Assembly (NCBI RefSeq): GCF_963422355.1
Contig: NC_085092.1
Coordinates: forward strand, 3,585,971-3,649,970
Origin: Corticium candelabrum
Taxonomy: Eukaryota; Porifera; Homoscleromorpha; Homosclerophorida; Plakinidae
Length of the DNA: 64,000 nt
Direction: 5' to 3'
In this document: positions 38,043 to 48,156 of the stretch, piece by piece
Layout: every line of letters begins with the position of its first letter
How positions within the stretch are numbered: the first letter of the stretch is position 1
Notes under the pieces: generated by a model
What the model saw: only the letters and a program-made list of their open reading frames with translations
Told to the model about the DNA's origin: nothing
The model's database searches: none
Translations under genes and position numbers: made by a program

Positions 38043-38150
38043 CTTGAACGATACAAAGAGTACTTGGATTCTCCGACGTGCCGAATGCGTCGCTGTGCGA
38101 GCAGTAGGTACCACGGCGTCCCACGAAAAATATAATAGCAAAATGTACCG
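38043..38150 (-). CDS. Frizzled-CRD-like receptor gene, exon 7
   Basis: Acceptor TTGCTAG and donor GTAATA bound 108 nt, 36 codons, phase 0 at both sides, reading RYILLLYFSWDAVVP and then a basic Arg-rich stretch (ARRRIQVLF). It would be part of the cytoplasmic tail. Only the splice sites and the open frame support it. Confidence 0.45.
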
Positions 38151-38240
38151 CTAGCAATGTAAGCACCGTTGACTATACGTTACTCATTTAAACAAACTCG
38201 GTAATGATAAATCTGCACCTGTCACTAGGTAGAAAACTAC

Positions 38241-38274
38241 CGTGAGCAAAGTAATCGAGTGCGGAAACTGACGC
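38241..38274 (-). CDS. Frizzled-CRD-like receptor gene, exon 6 (34 nt)
   Basis: The exon lies between TTTTTCAG and GTAGTT. It takes two bases from exon 5 to make LRQFPHSITLLT and ends in phase 0. It directly follows the membrane-proximal KVKE of exon 5, so it begins the cytoplasmic tail. Confidence 0.5.
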
Positions 38275-38329
38275 CTGAAAAACACAAACAGCTGAAGTAA
38301 AGTATCCAAGCATTTCTAGAACTTCTTAC

Positions 38330-38531
38330 AATTCTTTCACTTTTGCCCAAGTATAGAAAACAATGAACGAACATATGCATATTACAACTAAACTGATGTA
38401 GATTGCGGAAGCAATAAGAGAAAGAGTTCCCTTTCTCAGTAGCCAGTCGGCTATAGGACAAGGAGGAGAGCATGGGGAGTTGCTCGAGGTTGAAGAAATA
38501 AGTGGTCGTATGCACGACGATGTACCGTTAG
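38330..38531 (-). CDS. Frizzled-CRD-like receptor gene, exon 5 (transmembrane segment)
   Basis: Acceptor TTCTGAACAG and donor GTAAGA. In phase with exon 4 it reads NGTSSC (an N-glycosylation sequon), a Ser-rich stalk, CSPPCPIADWLLRKG and then a ~25-residue hydrophobic helix (SLIASAIYISLVVICICSFI, followed by VFYTW) closed by AKVKEL. The positively charged stop-transfer end places the C-terminus in the cytoplasm. A different frame across the same DNA has no membrane helix and is a shadow. Confidence 0.65.
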
Positions 38532-38719
38532 CTGTTCAGAATTGAAACAACAATAGTTACTAAATAGTCACGCACATCACAAAGACGTGCAGATACATAA
38601 TCATTATGCACATGACAGGTAACATGCACATACACTAAAACTGGTCAAGCACTCGCGCACTCAAACGTGCACTCAAGCACTCACACTCACTCAAACGCTA
38701 TTACACTCAAAACGCTTAC

Positions 38720-38749
38720 CTTTGTACCGCTCATCTTCTCCTGCTGAGC
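38720..38749 (-). CDS. Frizzled-CRD-like receptor gene, exon 4 (30 nt)
   Basis: Between CTGTAG and GTAAGC. It takes one base from the microexon and gives one to exon 5, reading SAGEDERYKA across the joins. Canonical splice sites and closure of phase with four neighbours support it. Confidence 0.55.
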
Positions 38750-38770
38750 CTACAGATGTGGAAACCATAC

Positions 38771-38780
38771 CTTGAAAGGT
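38771..38780 (-). CDS. Frizzled-CRD-like receptor gene, exon 3 (10-nt microexon)
   Basis: ACCTTTCAAG lies between TTGTTGCAG and GTATGG. It starts in phase 0 at the end of exon 2 and leaves one base for exon 4, giving TFQG. Without it exon 2 (phase 0) cannot join exon 4 (which needs one carried base), so it is required to keep the frame. Confidence 0.5.
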
Positions 38781-38851
38781 CTGCAACAATTATCCACAAA
38801 ATCACACAAATAATGTGGCCAAGTAGTGTAATAATGCAATTAATTAACTAC

Positions 38852-39352
38852 AATTGTCTTTTTATTCGTTTCATTTTGATGTCGAGCTGGAAGTTGTGTA
38901 CAATCAGAGAGTGGAATACAGACGTCAGGTGACTGTGTAATGCTTTTCACGATATTCCATTCCGATTGGCAGTGCACCGTCTTGACAGCTGTACATTCGT
39001 CTTTTGTTGGCCAATGCATGTTGCACAAACTATCATTTACTAACGGTCTGTAATAATAACTGCAAATATAAGGAAGACCGTAAGAGAAACAGTCTCTAGT
39101 GATCAAACTCTTTAGAGCAAGCAGACGCTTCAAGTCCGTTTCTGTCCTATGCAATCCACAGCCGTCATCAACAACGATGAACCCACTAAAAATATCCTTC
39201 CGCTGGTTCACAAGTTGCAAATCGTTCATCCATGGAAGGTAATTTCGACAAGCAGATGACAACAAGAAATCGTAGTTTACCTCACTGAATTGTTGCACTC
39301 TCTGCTCGTCGCATCCCAGAGAGATGTTGTCTTGTGAGTGCGTGTGAGTACT
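38852..39352 (-). CDS. Frizzled-CRD-like receptor gene, exon 2 (cysteine-rich ectodomain)
   Basis: Acceptor CTTATAG; 167 codons in phase 0 with exon 1; the donor I chose is GTAGTT at 38850-38851, ahead of a stop 3 codons later. The peptide begins STHTHSQDNISLGCDEQRV and holds about ten cysteines. The order YICSYYYRPLV, C-x-M-H-W-P-T-KDEC, V-x-x-HC-x-SEW and VCIPLSDCTQLP matches the second half of Frizzled-type cysteine-rich domains of the kind repeated in sponge proteins. Several NxS/T sequons fit a glycosylated surface domain. Frizzled CRDs bind lipidated Wnt or other ligands; the ligand here is unknown. Confidence 0.65.
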
Positions 39353-39395
39353 CTATAAGAGAATATTCATGCAGGTAAATCAAATTAGCACTCAC

Positions 39396-39554
39396 GCCTA
39401 TCTTGATCCGACGTCGTACTTCTAATTCATTCGAATTGTCTCTTGAATAGAGAGCAAAAAGGATGGTAGGAAGACAGTTGAAGACAACAATGATGACCAC
39501 AATGAAACAAGCAAGAAGACAAGAAAACGCACTCCCGTCTTTTACTCGAACCAT
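39396..39554 (-). CDS. Frizzled-CRD-like receptor gene, exon 1 (signal anchor)
   Basis: ATG at 39552-39554; 53 codons; donor GTGAGT in phase 0. After MVRVKDGSAFS a long hydrophobic core follows (CLLACFIVVIIVVFNCLP), then TILFALYSRD and a charged region. This is a signal peptide or signal anchor; with the second hydrophobic helix in exon 5 the ectodomain lies between them. If the first helix is not cleaved, the protein spans the membrane twice. The total predicted length is about 378 residues if exon 8 is correct. A kinase or other effector domain is not seen. Confidence 0.65.
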
Positions 39555-39667
39555 TCTCTTGACCCCAACAAGCGCGTTTCTGCGTTTCTTTTCTTCTGTA
39601 ATTTCTGTTCCCCTAGTCCTTCAACGTCCGCCCGTCTACCGTCAATTATGACGTTTCGCGACGTTAC

Positions 39668-39830
39668 TCGCACGTATGATCACGTGCTTACCTTATCTCC
39701 GCCTATTTTTAGTACCCTTTACTGACCATCACTTATTACGTTCGTATTACGTGCGCATACTTTGTGATGTGTGTGAAATCACGTGTGATCACGTGCTCAC
39801 CTTATCTCCGCCTCCGGTTAGTACCCGGCT
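39668..39830. promoter_or_regulatory. Duplicated CACGTG-containing upstream element
   Basis: Two ~48-bp direct copies, 112 bp apart, read CGT(A/G)TGATCACGTGCT(T/C)ACC then TTATCTCCGCCT and GTACCC. Each has a CACGTG E-box. They lie 115-280 bp upstream of the receptor ATG and next to the piggyBac insertion. Sequence and position are seen; regulatory use is inferred. Confidence 0.45.
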
Positions 39831-39833
39831 TAC

Positions 39834-40147
39834 ATCAGGCCGTTTCCCCGGAACGGATCCTTCCTTTTTATTTTCAAATTATAGTCTAAACGAATCGCTA
39901 ATAAATTCTCTTTCGAATGAGCTAACTTTCAACTCTCTACGTTCTATCAATCGACAGATATCGCAAGTTGTGTTGACGTCACAGCATGGCCCATTTCCGG
40001 CCACGTGACTTCGCCATTGAGTATCCGTCTTGTTCGGCTTTGTGAGCCAATCAAAATATTTTTAGCCGTTAGACACACCTTCTGGGCGCGTCCATACATA
40101 CGGGTAAAATTTTAGCGGCGCATGCGGCTTAGTAAAAAATTTTTACG
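39834..40147 (+). repeat. piggyBac left terminal inverted repeat
   Basis: Mirror image of 44672-44990, roughly 80-85% identical by eye, with the best match in the outer 130 bp and in TTAGCCGTTAGACACACC. Confidence 0.85.
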
Positions 40148-40154
40148 GACCACG

Positions 40155-42864
40155 ATGTCTGGGCACTGCAGTGGCTTTGATGGTTCGCTGTTCGCTCCGG
40201 AGTTGGCGGTGCGATTTTAATGCGAAACCACCGCCGACGAGTTTACGGACGTGGCCGAAGACTTGTTGACGTCGGACTCGTCACCGGACAACGACGAGAC
40301 GGAGAACGAGGAAGATCTTCCCGGGAGCGAACACAGCGATGACGCTACTCTGTAAGTTTTACGGTTAGAGATAACATTTTATCGTTTCTTTGCGATATGC
40401 TGTTCAGTGAACGGTTGGGAAGTGTTTTTGGGCGTTGACCGTTGGGAAGAATCCAAGTTATGCGCATAGTAGCTGTGTTTGTCGCCGTTGCTATGGCTAC
40501 GTTCCCGGCTGTTTCATTTGGAAACGCAATATATAGCAATCTGCAAACATTTTTGTAATATTATATGTATTTCTTAGTTTACCAGACAATGCTGCTACGC
40601 TCCACGAGGAAGATCTTCCCGTTCACGTTGACAGTGATGACGACACTCTGTAAGTAAAACAGTTATGTGTGTAATTCTTTCGTTTTGTCGCGATACGCTG
40701 TTTATTAGACGGTTTTTTGTAAATTGTTTGAAAGTTAGCTGTTGCTGTTTTGAAGATTGTGAGTTATGCGCATAGCAACAGACGTATGTCGTGGTTGCTA
40801 TGGGTAGGTACCCGGATGTGTTTTTTTGCATACCTAATAAATTGCTGTCATGAAAACATTTTCTAATATTGTTATACATTTCTTAGCCCTCCTTCACCTC
40901 AACAGCATTCTTTGTTACCTCCTCCATCTCCTTCTCACTCTACTACACCACCTCCAATTCTACCACCTTCCAGTCCATCTTGTCTTCTGTCGTCGTCATT
41001 GTCAACGTCACGTTCTCCTCGTCGTCCTCGTCAGCCTGGTCAACAGCTGAGGAGAGCCACTCGTCGGCCTCAACGACAGTTGCAACAACAGCAGTCGTCT
41101 GATTCCGAGCCTGAGCCAGCCGAACACCTTGATCGCCGCTCCGAACCACTGAACGTCCAGAAGTGGTCTGAATATCCACCTTTGATTCTTATCAATTGAA
41201 TTTACCACCATTCCTACCATTCAGACAACCTGGATTCTACCCTCCTCCAACTTATCCAACTGACGCCCTCGGAGTCTTCAAACTGTTCTTCACCGATGAA
41301 ATGCTGGAGACCATCAGAATGTATGTGTTTGATGTCTTTTGTGTGCGTTTGTTATATAGTACATTATAATTTTTTTTAGAAACAGCAACATCAACGCTGA
41401 AGACAGTTGCAAGAAGTCTTACCGTGGAAGATCAGAAGGGCGTCAAGGGGAGGGGAGTTTTCGTTCAGTGACGCTTGCGGAGATGAACTCATTCATAGGG
41501 CTCATAATATACATGGGAATTGTAAAGGTATGTACTATAACAAAATTCCTTAGTAGTTTCTCCTTAAATATATATGTATTTATAAGGTTCCCGAGCTCTG
41601 TGAATACTGGTCCACAACCTTTCCATTTCACGGATTGTGGGCCAGACGGTTCATGTCACGCAATCGTTTTGTCGCTATACTATCGGTCCTGCAGATGGAG
41701 AATCCTCGCACTGACAAGGACCGAGGGACTGACCCATTGAGAAAAGTCAGAGGCCTCGTTGAGGCCATGCGCCTCAACTGCATCAAATACGGTCAGCCCC
41801 ATGCCCGTGTCTCACTTGACGAGCGAATGGTCAAAGCCAAAGGTCGCTTTGGCTTTAGGTATGTAGAAGTTTCTAACATAAAAATTAGGAATTAACTAAA
41901 TTTGTTTTCGCTGTTCTTAGGCAATACATAAAGAACAAACCCGTCAAGTGGGGAGTGAAGTTGTATTGTGTATGCGATTCCATCTCCGGCTACACATACA
42001 ACTTCGAGATATACACGGGCAAAGAGCGACAATGTTCGGATGCGGCGACGACAGCAGCAACAACAACAACTGCAGCAACAACCACAACATCAGCAGCAAC
42101 AACAGTAGCAGCAACAACTGCTGCAACCACAACAGGATCGGCTGGCTGGGCTCGGAAACGACGGAAGACGACACGTAAACAAGCGGATGACACAAGTGTG
42201 ATCCATCGTACAGTCATGCGTATGATGGATCCTCTCCTTGATCAGGGGTACACTGTTTACACAGATCAATTCTACACTTCAGGACCTCTGTTCAAGGAGC
42301 TTTACAATCGGGGTACGATGGCTTGTGGTACAGTCCAGAAAAACAGGAAGGGTGTTCCTCCAGAAATGAAAACACCAAGAGTCTTTGGCAAATCACCACG
42401 GGTAACCATAGCAAATAATTTTATTAGCAAATAAAATTAATAGTTTTCTTTTAGGTTCATTTCGCTATCACCGCGATGAAGAGCTATTAGTTATTCAGTG
42501 GGTGGATCGAAGCGTGGTGACCGTCATGAGCACCCTTCATTCTGGACACCGTTATACTCCCTGCGACAGATTTACCAAGGATCGAGCAAAGTATGACGGG
42601 CACCACAAGATCACGATTTCCAGACCTGAGGCTATCGGCGACTATAATGTGCACATGGGCGGAGTAGACAAATCGGATCAGATGATCAAGTACTACGAAG
42701 TCCTGCACAAGAGCCTCAAGTACTGGAAGAAGATCTTTCTGCACATGATTGACTTAGCCGTATTCAACAGCTACATCATGTTTACTGCCCTTCAAAAAAC
42801 AACATCCTCAAGATCCACTTCTCAAGAGGAAAGGGCAGTATACGCAGAAAGTCTTCAGGTGTGA
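40155..42864 (+). pseudogene. piggyBac transposase, multi-exon, decayed
   Basis: Exons by splice sites and phase: 40155-40351, 40578-40649, 40887-41320, 41380-41527, 41587-41858, 41921-42401, 42455-about 42864. The first three give an acidic then Pro/Gln-rich N-terminus. The DDE/D core then shows VSLDERMVKAKGRFGF (first Asp), YTVYTDQFYTSGPLF (second Asp) and HMGGVDKSDQMIKYY (third and fourth Asp), all intact. Defects: in-frame TAA at about 40220 in exon 1, a one-base loss near 41180, and no phase-consistent join between exons 6 and 7. A (ACA)n expansion inserts about 30 Thr/Ala residues between the first and second catalytic Asp. It would have cut and pasted the element at TTAA; it cannot now be translated whole. 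Confidence 0.85.
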
Positions 42865-42893
42865 GCTCATGCGAGGGTTGACTGGAATCGACG

Positions 42894-43460
42894 TTGATGA
42901 ACCTGTACCACGATATTGTGAAACAAGCAAAAGGGTGGTACAGGTTCCGGCCTCAAGTCGATGATGAACACCAAAGAGACATACAAGCACTGCAACAAAC
43001 TATTTTACAAAATCAAATGCAACATCACCAAAACATACAACAAATGCAGCAACAAATGCATCAACAACAAATGCAACATCAACAAGACGTACAAACATTA
43101 CAACAACATATGCATCAACAACAAATGCAACATCAACAAGACATGCAACAACAACAACAAATGCATCAACAACAAATGCAACAACAACAACAACAACAAT
43201 TGCAACAGCAGCAACAACAACAACAATTGCAACAACAACAATTGCAACAACAACAACAACAACAACAATTGCAACAACAACAGCCAAACCCTCGGCATAG
43301 CTCACACATCCCGATTGTAACAGAGCGGCTAGTACGTTGCATTGTTTGCTACCATGAAGGTAGAAAAAACAACCGAACACGTTATCGGTGTCAACAATGC
43401 AACGTACCCCTCTGTGTGTCATCTGCTCAGAGACACTGCTTTGCAACTTACCATGCGTGA
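42894..43460 (+). pseudogene. piggyBac C-terminal cysteine-rich domain with Gln-rich expansion
   Basis: This frame carries a (CAA)n/(ATGCAACAT)n tract coding ~100 Gln/Met/His residues and then VRCIVCYHEGRKN, TRYRCQQCNVPLC and CFATYHA. The C-x2-C, C-x2-C, C, YH pattern is the zinc-binding C-terminal domain of piggyBac transposases, which binds the terminal repeats. It is in a different frame from the preceding core, so a frameshift separates them. Confidence 0.75.
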
Positions 43461-43714
43461 ATGGAGGTGTTTTGTGAGCTTTCACTGTTGACTGTAAATA
43501 CATTGTATATATATTTGCATATATATTTATATATCTGTTTTATATTTATTGTATATATGACAAGTAGATTTACTTTTTAGATGACATATCACTAAAAAGT
43601 TTGTATATAGGGCATAGAAATTTTTACAGGTATACAGATATAATTGGAATAGATGTGTTGTGTTGAGTTGAAGTTTTGCTGTCAAGTAATTAGAGTAGCA
43701 TCAACAAATCGAAA

Positions 43715-44165
43715 TCAAATATTGAAACAGTTGTCAATAGTTACAAAAACTGTCCCATATGAAAGCGCAATTAATATGCTTTCCAAAGATGTATGAATTG
43801 ATTTTTCAGTTCTAAAATGTGGCTGCAGTTGCAACTACATGTACACGTAAGCCGAGTACTTCCTTGCGCGCGCGCGCTAGAATATTATAGGCGTGACATT
43901 AGTGCAAAGGTCACACCTGGACGTGATAAATGCAACCGGTCAGTAGGTGTAGAAATCACCTGAAATTCTGACGAACACATAACAAAGAATGTACTAATTG
44001 GGTAGCGCGCGCACGTAACCTAAAATCCATTACCTATTATTCGCAATTGCAGCCACATTATAGAAGCCAAAATTACAATACATGCAGATTTGAAAGCCTG
44101 TTAATTGCGCTTTCGAATGATACAAATCTCATAGCTATTGATGATTGTTTCGATGCGTTCATGTC
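43715..44165. mobile_element. Palindromic MITE nested in piggyBac
   Basis: The left arm (43715-43840: GAAAGCGCAATTAATATGCT, AAATGTGGCTGCAGTTGC) is mirrored by 44040-44160 (GCAATTGCAGCCACATTATA, AAGCCTGTTAATTGCGCTTT). About 200 bp of centre contain GCGCGCGCGC and AGCGCGCGCACG. There is no coding content. Confidence 0.7.
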
Positions 44166-44671
44166 AACTTCTTGTCTTCGCTACACTAATTGAGTTGCCG
44201 ATGTCTTCATCATCGAAAGATCTGCTTTCTTGAGCGTTGCATCGTCGTCTGAAGAGCTAATAAACATATGGAATATTAGAAAACGGTTTGAATGATTGTT
44301 CTAGACATCATTCTCTAACCAAAACATACGGGCACCTGGCCATAGCAACGGAGAACAAGAGGTTACTATGGGCATAACTCAAATAGTCCCCAACGGCTAG
44401 CGGCCAAACTTGCAACACAGCTACTAAAACGCTTACTAAAAAGATGTTGCAAAAAACGAAACGTTTAGACATGAAAATGATGTACTTACAGCGCGGGCGT
44501 GTCATCGCTGTCTTTACAAACGAAAATCTCACTCGTTCTCCAACGTATCGGCCTCAAATGATGCGTTTGACACGAAACGCACGTAAGAAACGTTTGAATA
44601 TGTTGTTTTTGCCTCCAAAGTATTGGCGAAATGCTTTCGAAGAACAAAGGACGACCAGACCGCCACGCATC

Positions 44672-44990
44672 GTCTTGGCAAAAATTGTGACGAAGCCGCA
44701 TGCGCCGCTAAAATCTTGCCCGTATGTATAGACACGCCCAAAGGGTGTGTCTAACGGCTAAAATTATTTTGATTGGACAGCAAAGCTTAGAAGGCCGGAT
44801 ATTTAAAGTCAAAGTCACGTGGCCGGAAACTGGCCAAGGTTTGACGTAGGCGAAACTTGCGATATCTCGAGATTTCTACAACGTAGAGAGCTGACAGTAA
44901 GCTCATTAGAAAGAGAATTTATTAGCGATTCGTTTAAGCTATAATTTGAGAATAGAAAGGAAGGATCCGTTTCGGGAAAACGGCCCGATT
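44672..44990 (-). repeat. piggyBac right terminal inverted repeat
   Basis: Inverted partner of 39834-40147, ending GGCCCGATT directly before TTAA. Confidence 0.85.
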
Positions 44991-45111
44991 TTAAGCTGCG
45001 ACTGCACAAAGCACATGTGTAACTGCTGCAAACTCGGGATGAACTCTGCGTGATGTCTCCTTATTAGCTAAAGAATGTTTATTTATGTGGTGCCATTTGT
45101 TGTAATCGATA

Positions 45112-45290
45112 CTTATGGCGCGCCATGTGTGTCAAACTAACGCTATTCGGCGACAGCTACTAGACATCATTCGGCGACGACTATGTCATTCGGCGACAGC
45201 TATCGCCGAATGACATAGTAGCTGTCGCCGAATTTTGACAAACATGGCGTGCGCCATGTGTGTCAAAATTCGGCGACAGCTTAGGCATAT
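45112..45290. repeat. Compact palindromic repeat with TTCGGCGACAGCTA motif
   Basis: GGCGCGCCATGTGTGTCAAA and GCTATTCGGCGACAGCTAC on the left are mirrored by GTAGCTGTCGCCGAATTTTG and ACAAACATGGCG on the right. The core ATTCGGCGACAGC(T) occurs five times in both orientations, so several alternative hairpins are possible. It starts about 120 bp beyond the piggyBac right end. Confidence 0.8.
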
Positions 45291-46442
45291 CAAAGTTCAG
45301 GAAGGTAACTAATGGACTATTATTGTGTTAGTATCAATTTCATACATATTTATTCAATTATATACACATTTATTGCGTAATTCGATATATTATTGGAAGT
45401 CGTCGGTCCACTCATCTGTGCAGATGAGGCGTCAGTCTTCCTGGCCTATATCTGGTGTGTACACATCTTCTTGTCCCAAATCATAGCCATCTGCAGTTAC
45501 ATCTACAACGTCCACGTCGTCCTGGTCGTCGTCTACGCCGAATTCAATAATAAACGCAACTCTAATTTCATGACGGACGTCTAGGTCTACTTCCGTGACG
45601 GACGATTAGAGAATAATGCAACTTCCGGTCTTTCGCGTTGGCACATAATATAATTCCATATGTAAACTAGAGGAATGCAGCAGCTAGGGCTAGAGCATAG
45701 ATTGCAGCTTACAAATTGTAGTGATCAGATATACCCACACTTAGGGACCGATTTCAGATACTACGAGCTGTGCTAATGCAAGAAGATCAAATTCAAACCT
45801 AGCCTACTGTCTATTTCCCGTAAGTGTGAACTCGGAAGTGAGTAATGAAGTAGAGGTCACATCAGGTGTGCTCATTAAAGCACTAAGAGAGGCTCCAGTT
45901 GGATCATGTTACACCAATTATCTTAAATGGATCCAATTGCTGATCCGTTGGTCTTACAAGATAGTTAGATAATAACCATTGCTCCATCCGTTTGTCTTTG
46001 ATATGCACAAGTATTATCCTTCTGTTTCGTTTGTAGAAAAGGCTTAGATAATTTGATAAACAGAAATGCCAGACCTAGCGGTTTTTAGCGATACCGAGAT
46101 CATTGCGAAAGTCCAAAACCTGCGGAGATATTCATTATTTCAAAGTTGACACTTATGGGGAACAGACAGTAGTGGTTGTCTTGAACAACTCATATCATAA
46201 ACAGATGTAATGATACTACACGAGTAGACAAGACGGGCGAGGATCGCTTAGATACGAAACGACGACAGTCCTTGACGGTCAAGTACCGACTGTTTATATT
46301 TATGATTACAAACGTTTATAAAGCAAGTGCACGCACACTAATCTACATGCTACAGATACATACCACATTCCTCCCTCTTAGTTTCAAACATACTTCTAAG
46401 ATACAATCAATTAACACAAAACTAAACGCAACAAGTCAATTA
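45291..46442. other. No gene recognised
   Basis: Nothing coding or clearly repetitive is seen. A short Gly/Val frame at 45.4 kb has no known domain. Confidence 0.4.
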
Positions 46443-47020
46443 TTAATTAATATCATAGTCTCTATGCCACACAGGTGGAATCTGGTTTCTTTCTGGGCGG
46501 TCTGGTAAGCGTATGTCTGGTTCTTCCTCTTGTAGCTCTTGCTTCCTGTTCTCTAGTTCTGGTGGAAGTATCACCATAGATATCTCCTTTCCAAGCATCT
46601 CAACAGCTGGAGCCAGAAGACATTCTTTATCTTCAATTGCTTCATTCATCTCAGATCGACCTTTCTTTTCCTTTCACGTCAGTTCTTCTTGTTGTTCCAC
46701 CGGATGTCTATAACATGGTTTCAGTCTGTTGTAGTGCACCAATATGGCATCTCCTTTCTTGACATTTTCACCAAGTAATTCACATCTCCTTTCTTTCTCA
46801 GTACCCTGTATGGCCCTTTTCACGAACTTGATAGCTTCGTCATATGACCTTTCTTTACTGCTGGACTATATAGCCAAACCAAGTCTCCTTGTTGGTATTC
46901 AGGCCTTACTTCAATTTCTTTGTTATATGACTTTGCTTGATTCTGCTGTGCCCCTTCCAAACATTCTCTAACATTTTCCATGCTCTTCATCTGTGCTTCA
47001 CTTAGTGCATTGGGGTGTAG
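46443..47020 (-). pseudogene. 3' remnant of a Gypsy pol gene
   Basis: Minus-strand frames give, in order, EVRPEYQQGDLVWLYSPAVK, a K-L-S-x-x-W-KGPY-x-V strand, GDAILVHYNRLKPCY and, at the end, PVWHRDYDIN. This is the end of a Gypsy integrase (chromodomain-like GPY/F module, HYNRLKPC) and the terminal PPVW-x-DY motif. Stops and frame shifts interrupt it. No other domain or LTR is attached. Confidence 0.7.
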
Positions 47021-47370
47021 CTAACTTGCCGCTTGTATAGTGTATTGTCAACAGAAAGATAGTTTGTTAGTTTAGGCGCTTTAGGAGCAAGGGTTGACTT
47101 GGGTTGATGATTATCATTTAGAAACGAGATGAAATAATATGAGAACTTGGAGAAATTGCCAAGACATAAGGCAAAGTATCACAATAAGACAGACCACTGG
47201 CATGTGTTTTTATTAAGGCATTTAATGTTTTAGTTAGTAGCCGACATTTAAAATGATTGTGTGAGTGTGCTGTATATTTCTCTTATAATGGGATATCCTA
47301 CAGTATAACTGGCAGAACATTTTGTGTTGAATACATTTTATCATTTTTATTATTATTTTGATTTATAAAG

Positions 47371-47941
47371 ACTACTACACCCATACTACGATCTCCAACA
47401 GAAGTGGCAAAACAGGTAAATGACTTAGTACAATATCTGATTCCACAAATAGAGCAAGTGACACAAGACGGTTTAGCAAAAGATAGGCAAATGGATGATT
47501 TGAGACAACAAATCACAGATCTACAGAAGGCACTGAGAGATGAGCAGTTGCAGAGAGAACAGGCAGTTGCTGGAGAAAGAAGGGAGAAAGAGCATGCAGT
47601 TGCTAGAGAAAGACGGGAGAAAGAACAGGCAGTTACTAGAGAAAGAAGAGAGAAAGAAGAGCTACGACAACGATTACAACGAGAGCAAGAAGATAAACAC
47701 GACGTTCAAAATGATCTCGATGAAGCTCGACAACAAATTGAGCAAATGAGTGTAGAGAAGGAAAATGTCCAGCGATTACTAAATGAAGCACAAATAGAAA
47801 AAGCTAACGTTGTAGAGCTGCTTTCAGATTTCGATTCTGCAATTGAACGATACAAGCAAGAACGAGAAATCGAAGTTTTTAAGATTTCTTCACATGACAT
47901 TCAATTGACTGGCACAGAACTAGGACGTGGATCATATGGAG
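47371..47941 (+). CDS. Coiled-coil/protein-kinase gene, exon with coil and glycine loop
   Basis: Acceptor TTTATAAAG and donor GTGAGA; 190 codons plus one base. After TTTPILRSPTEVAKQVND comes a continuous coiled coil (~residues 15-165) with three near-identical repeats of REQAVAGERREKE type. The exon ends with EVFKISSHDIQLTGTELGRG and SYG, the entry to a kinase domain with GxGSYG as glycine-rich loop. The N-terminal exons were not found; a Gypsy remnant lies 350 bp upstream. Coil plus kinase suggests self-association-driven signalling, as in many invertebrate TKL/RIPK-like kinases. Confidence 0.75.
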
Positions 47942-48156
47942 GTGAGACACACTTTAGGCCAGCACTTATAGATTTACATGGTACAATTGGCTAAGGCCGG
48001 CTTGTATTGGCTTGGCAATAAAGGCTGCGACAGGCCAGCACCGCTCAGCATGGCTTGAACTGCATTTACTTAACGCTTTCAAATACAGCTGGCCCATCTT
48101 TGCGTGCGTGGGTTGCTTGTGTAAACAATAGATTAAGACTGTGTACTGTTATTTAG

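Larger units (their letters stand above)
39834..44990 (+). mobile_element. piggyBac DNA transposon with long terminal inverted repeats
   Basis: The ends are inverted over about 315 bp (39834-40147 and 44672-44990). They share the terminal block with GGCCGTTT and GGATCCTTCCTTT, then AAACGAATCGCTAATAAATT, AGATATCGCAAG, CCGGCCACGTGACTT, TTTTAGCCGTTAGACACACC and TTAGCGGCGCATGCGGCTT. The right end abuts TTAA (44991-44994) and the left end TTAC, consistent with the TTAA target of piggyBac after one mutation. Between them is a multi-exon transposase on the plus strand with stops and frameshifts. A second, smaller palindromic element sits inside at 43715-44165. Length is 5157 bp. Confidence 0.9.

Noticed and set aside
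38237-38515. Minus-strand frame without a membrane helix
   Set aside because: It overlaps the transmembrane exon 5 of the receptor in another frame and has no splice or domain support.
42961-43503. Asn/Cys-, Leu- and Val-rich frames over the CAA tract
   Set aside because: Other-frame readings of the Gln-rich repeat in the piggyBac transposase.
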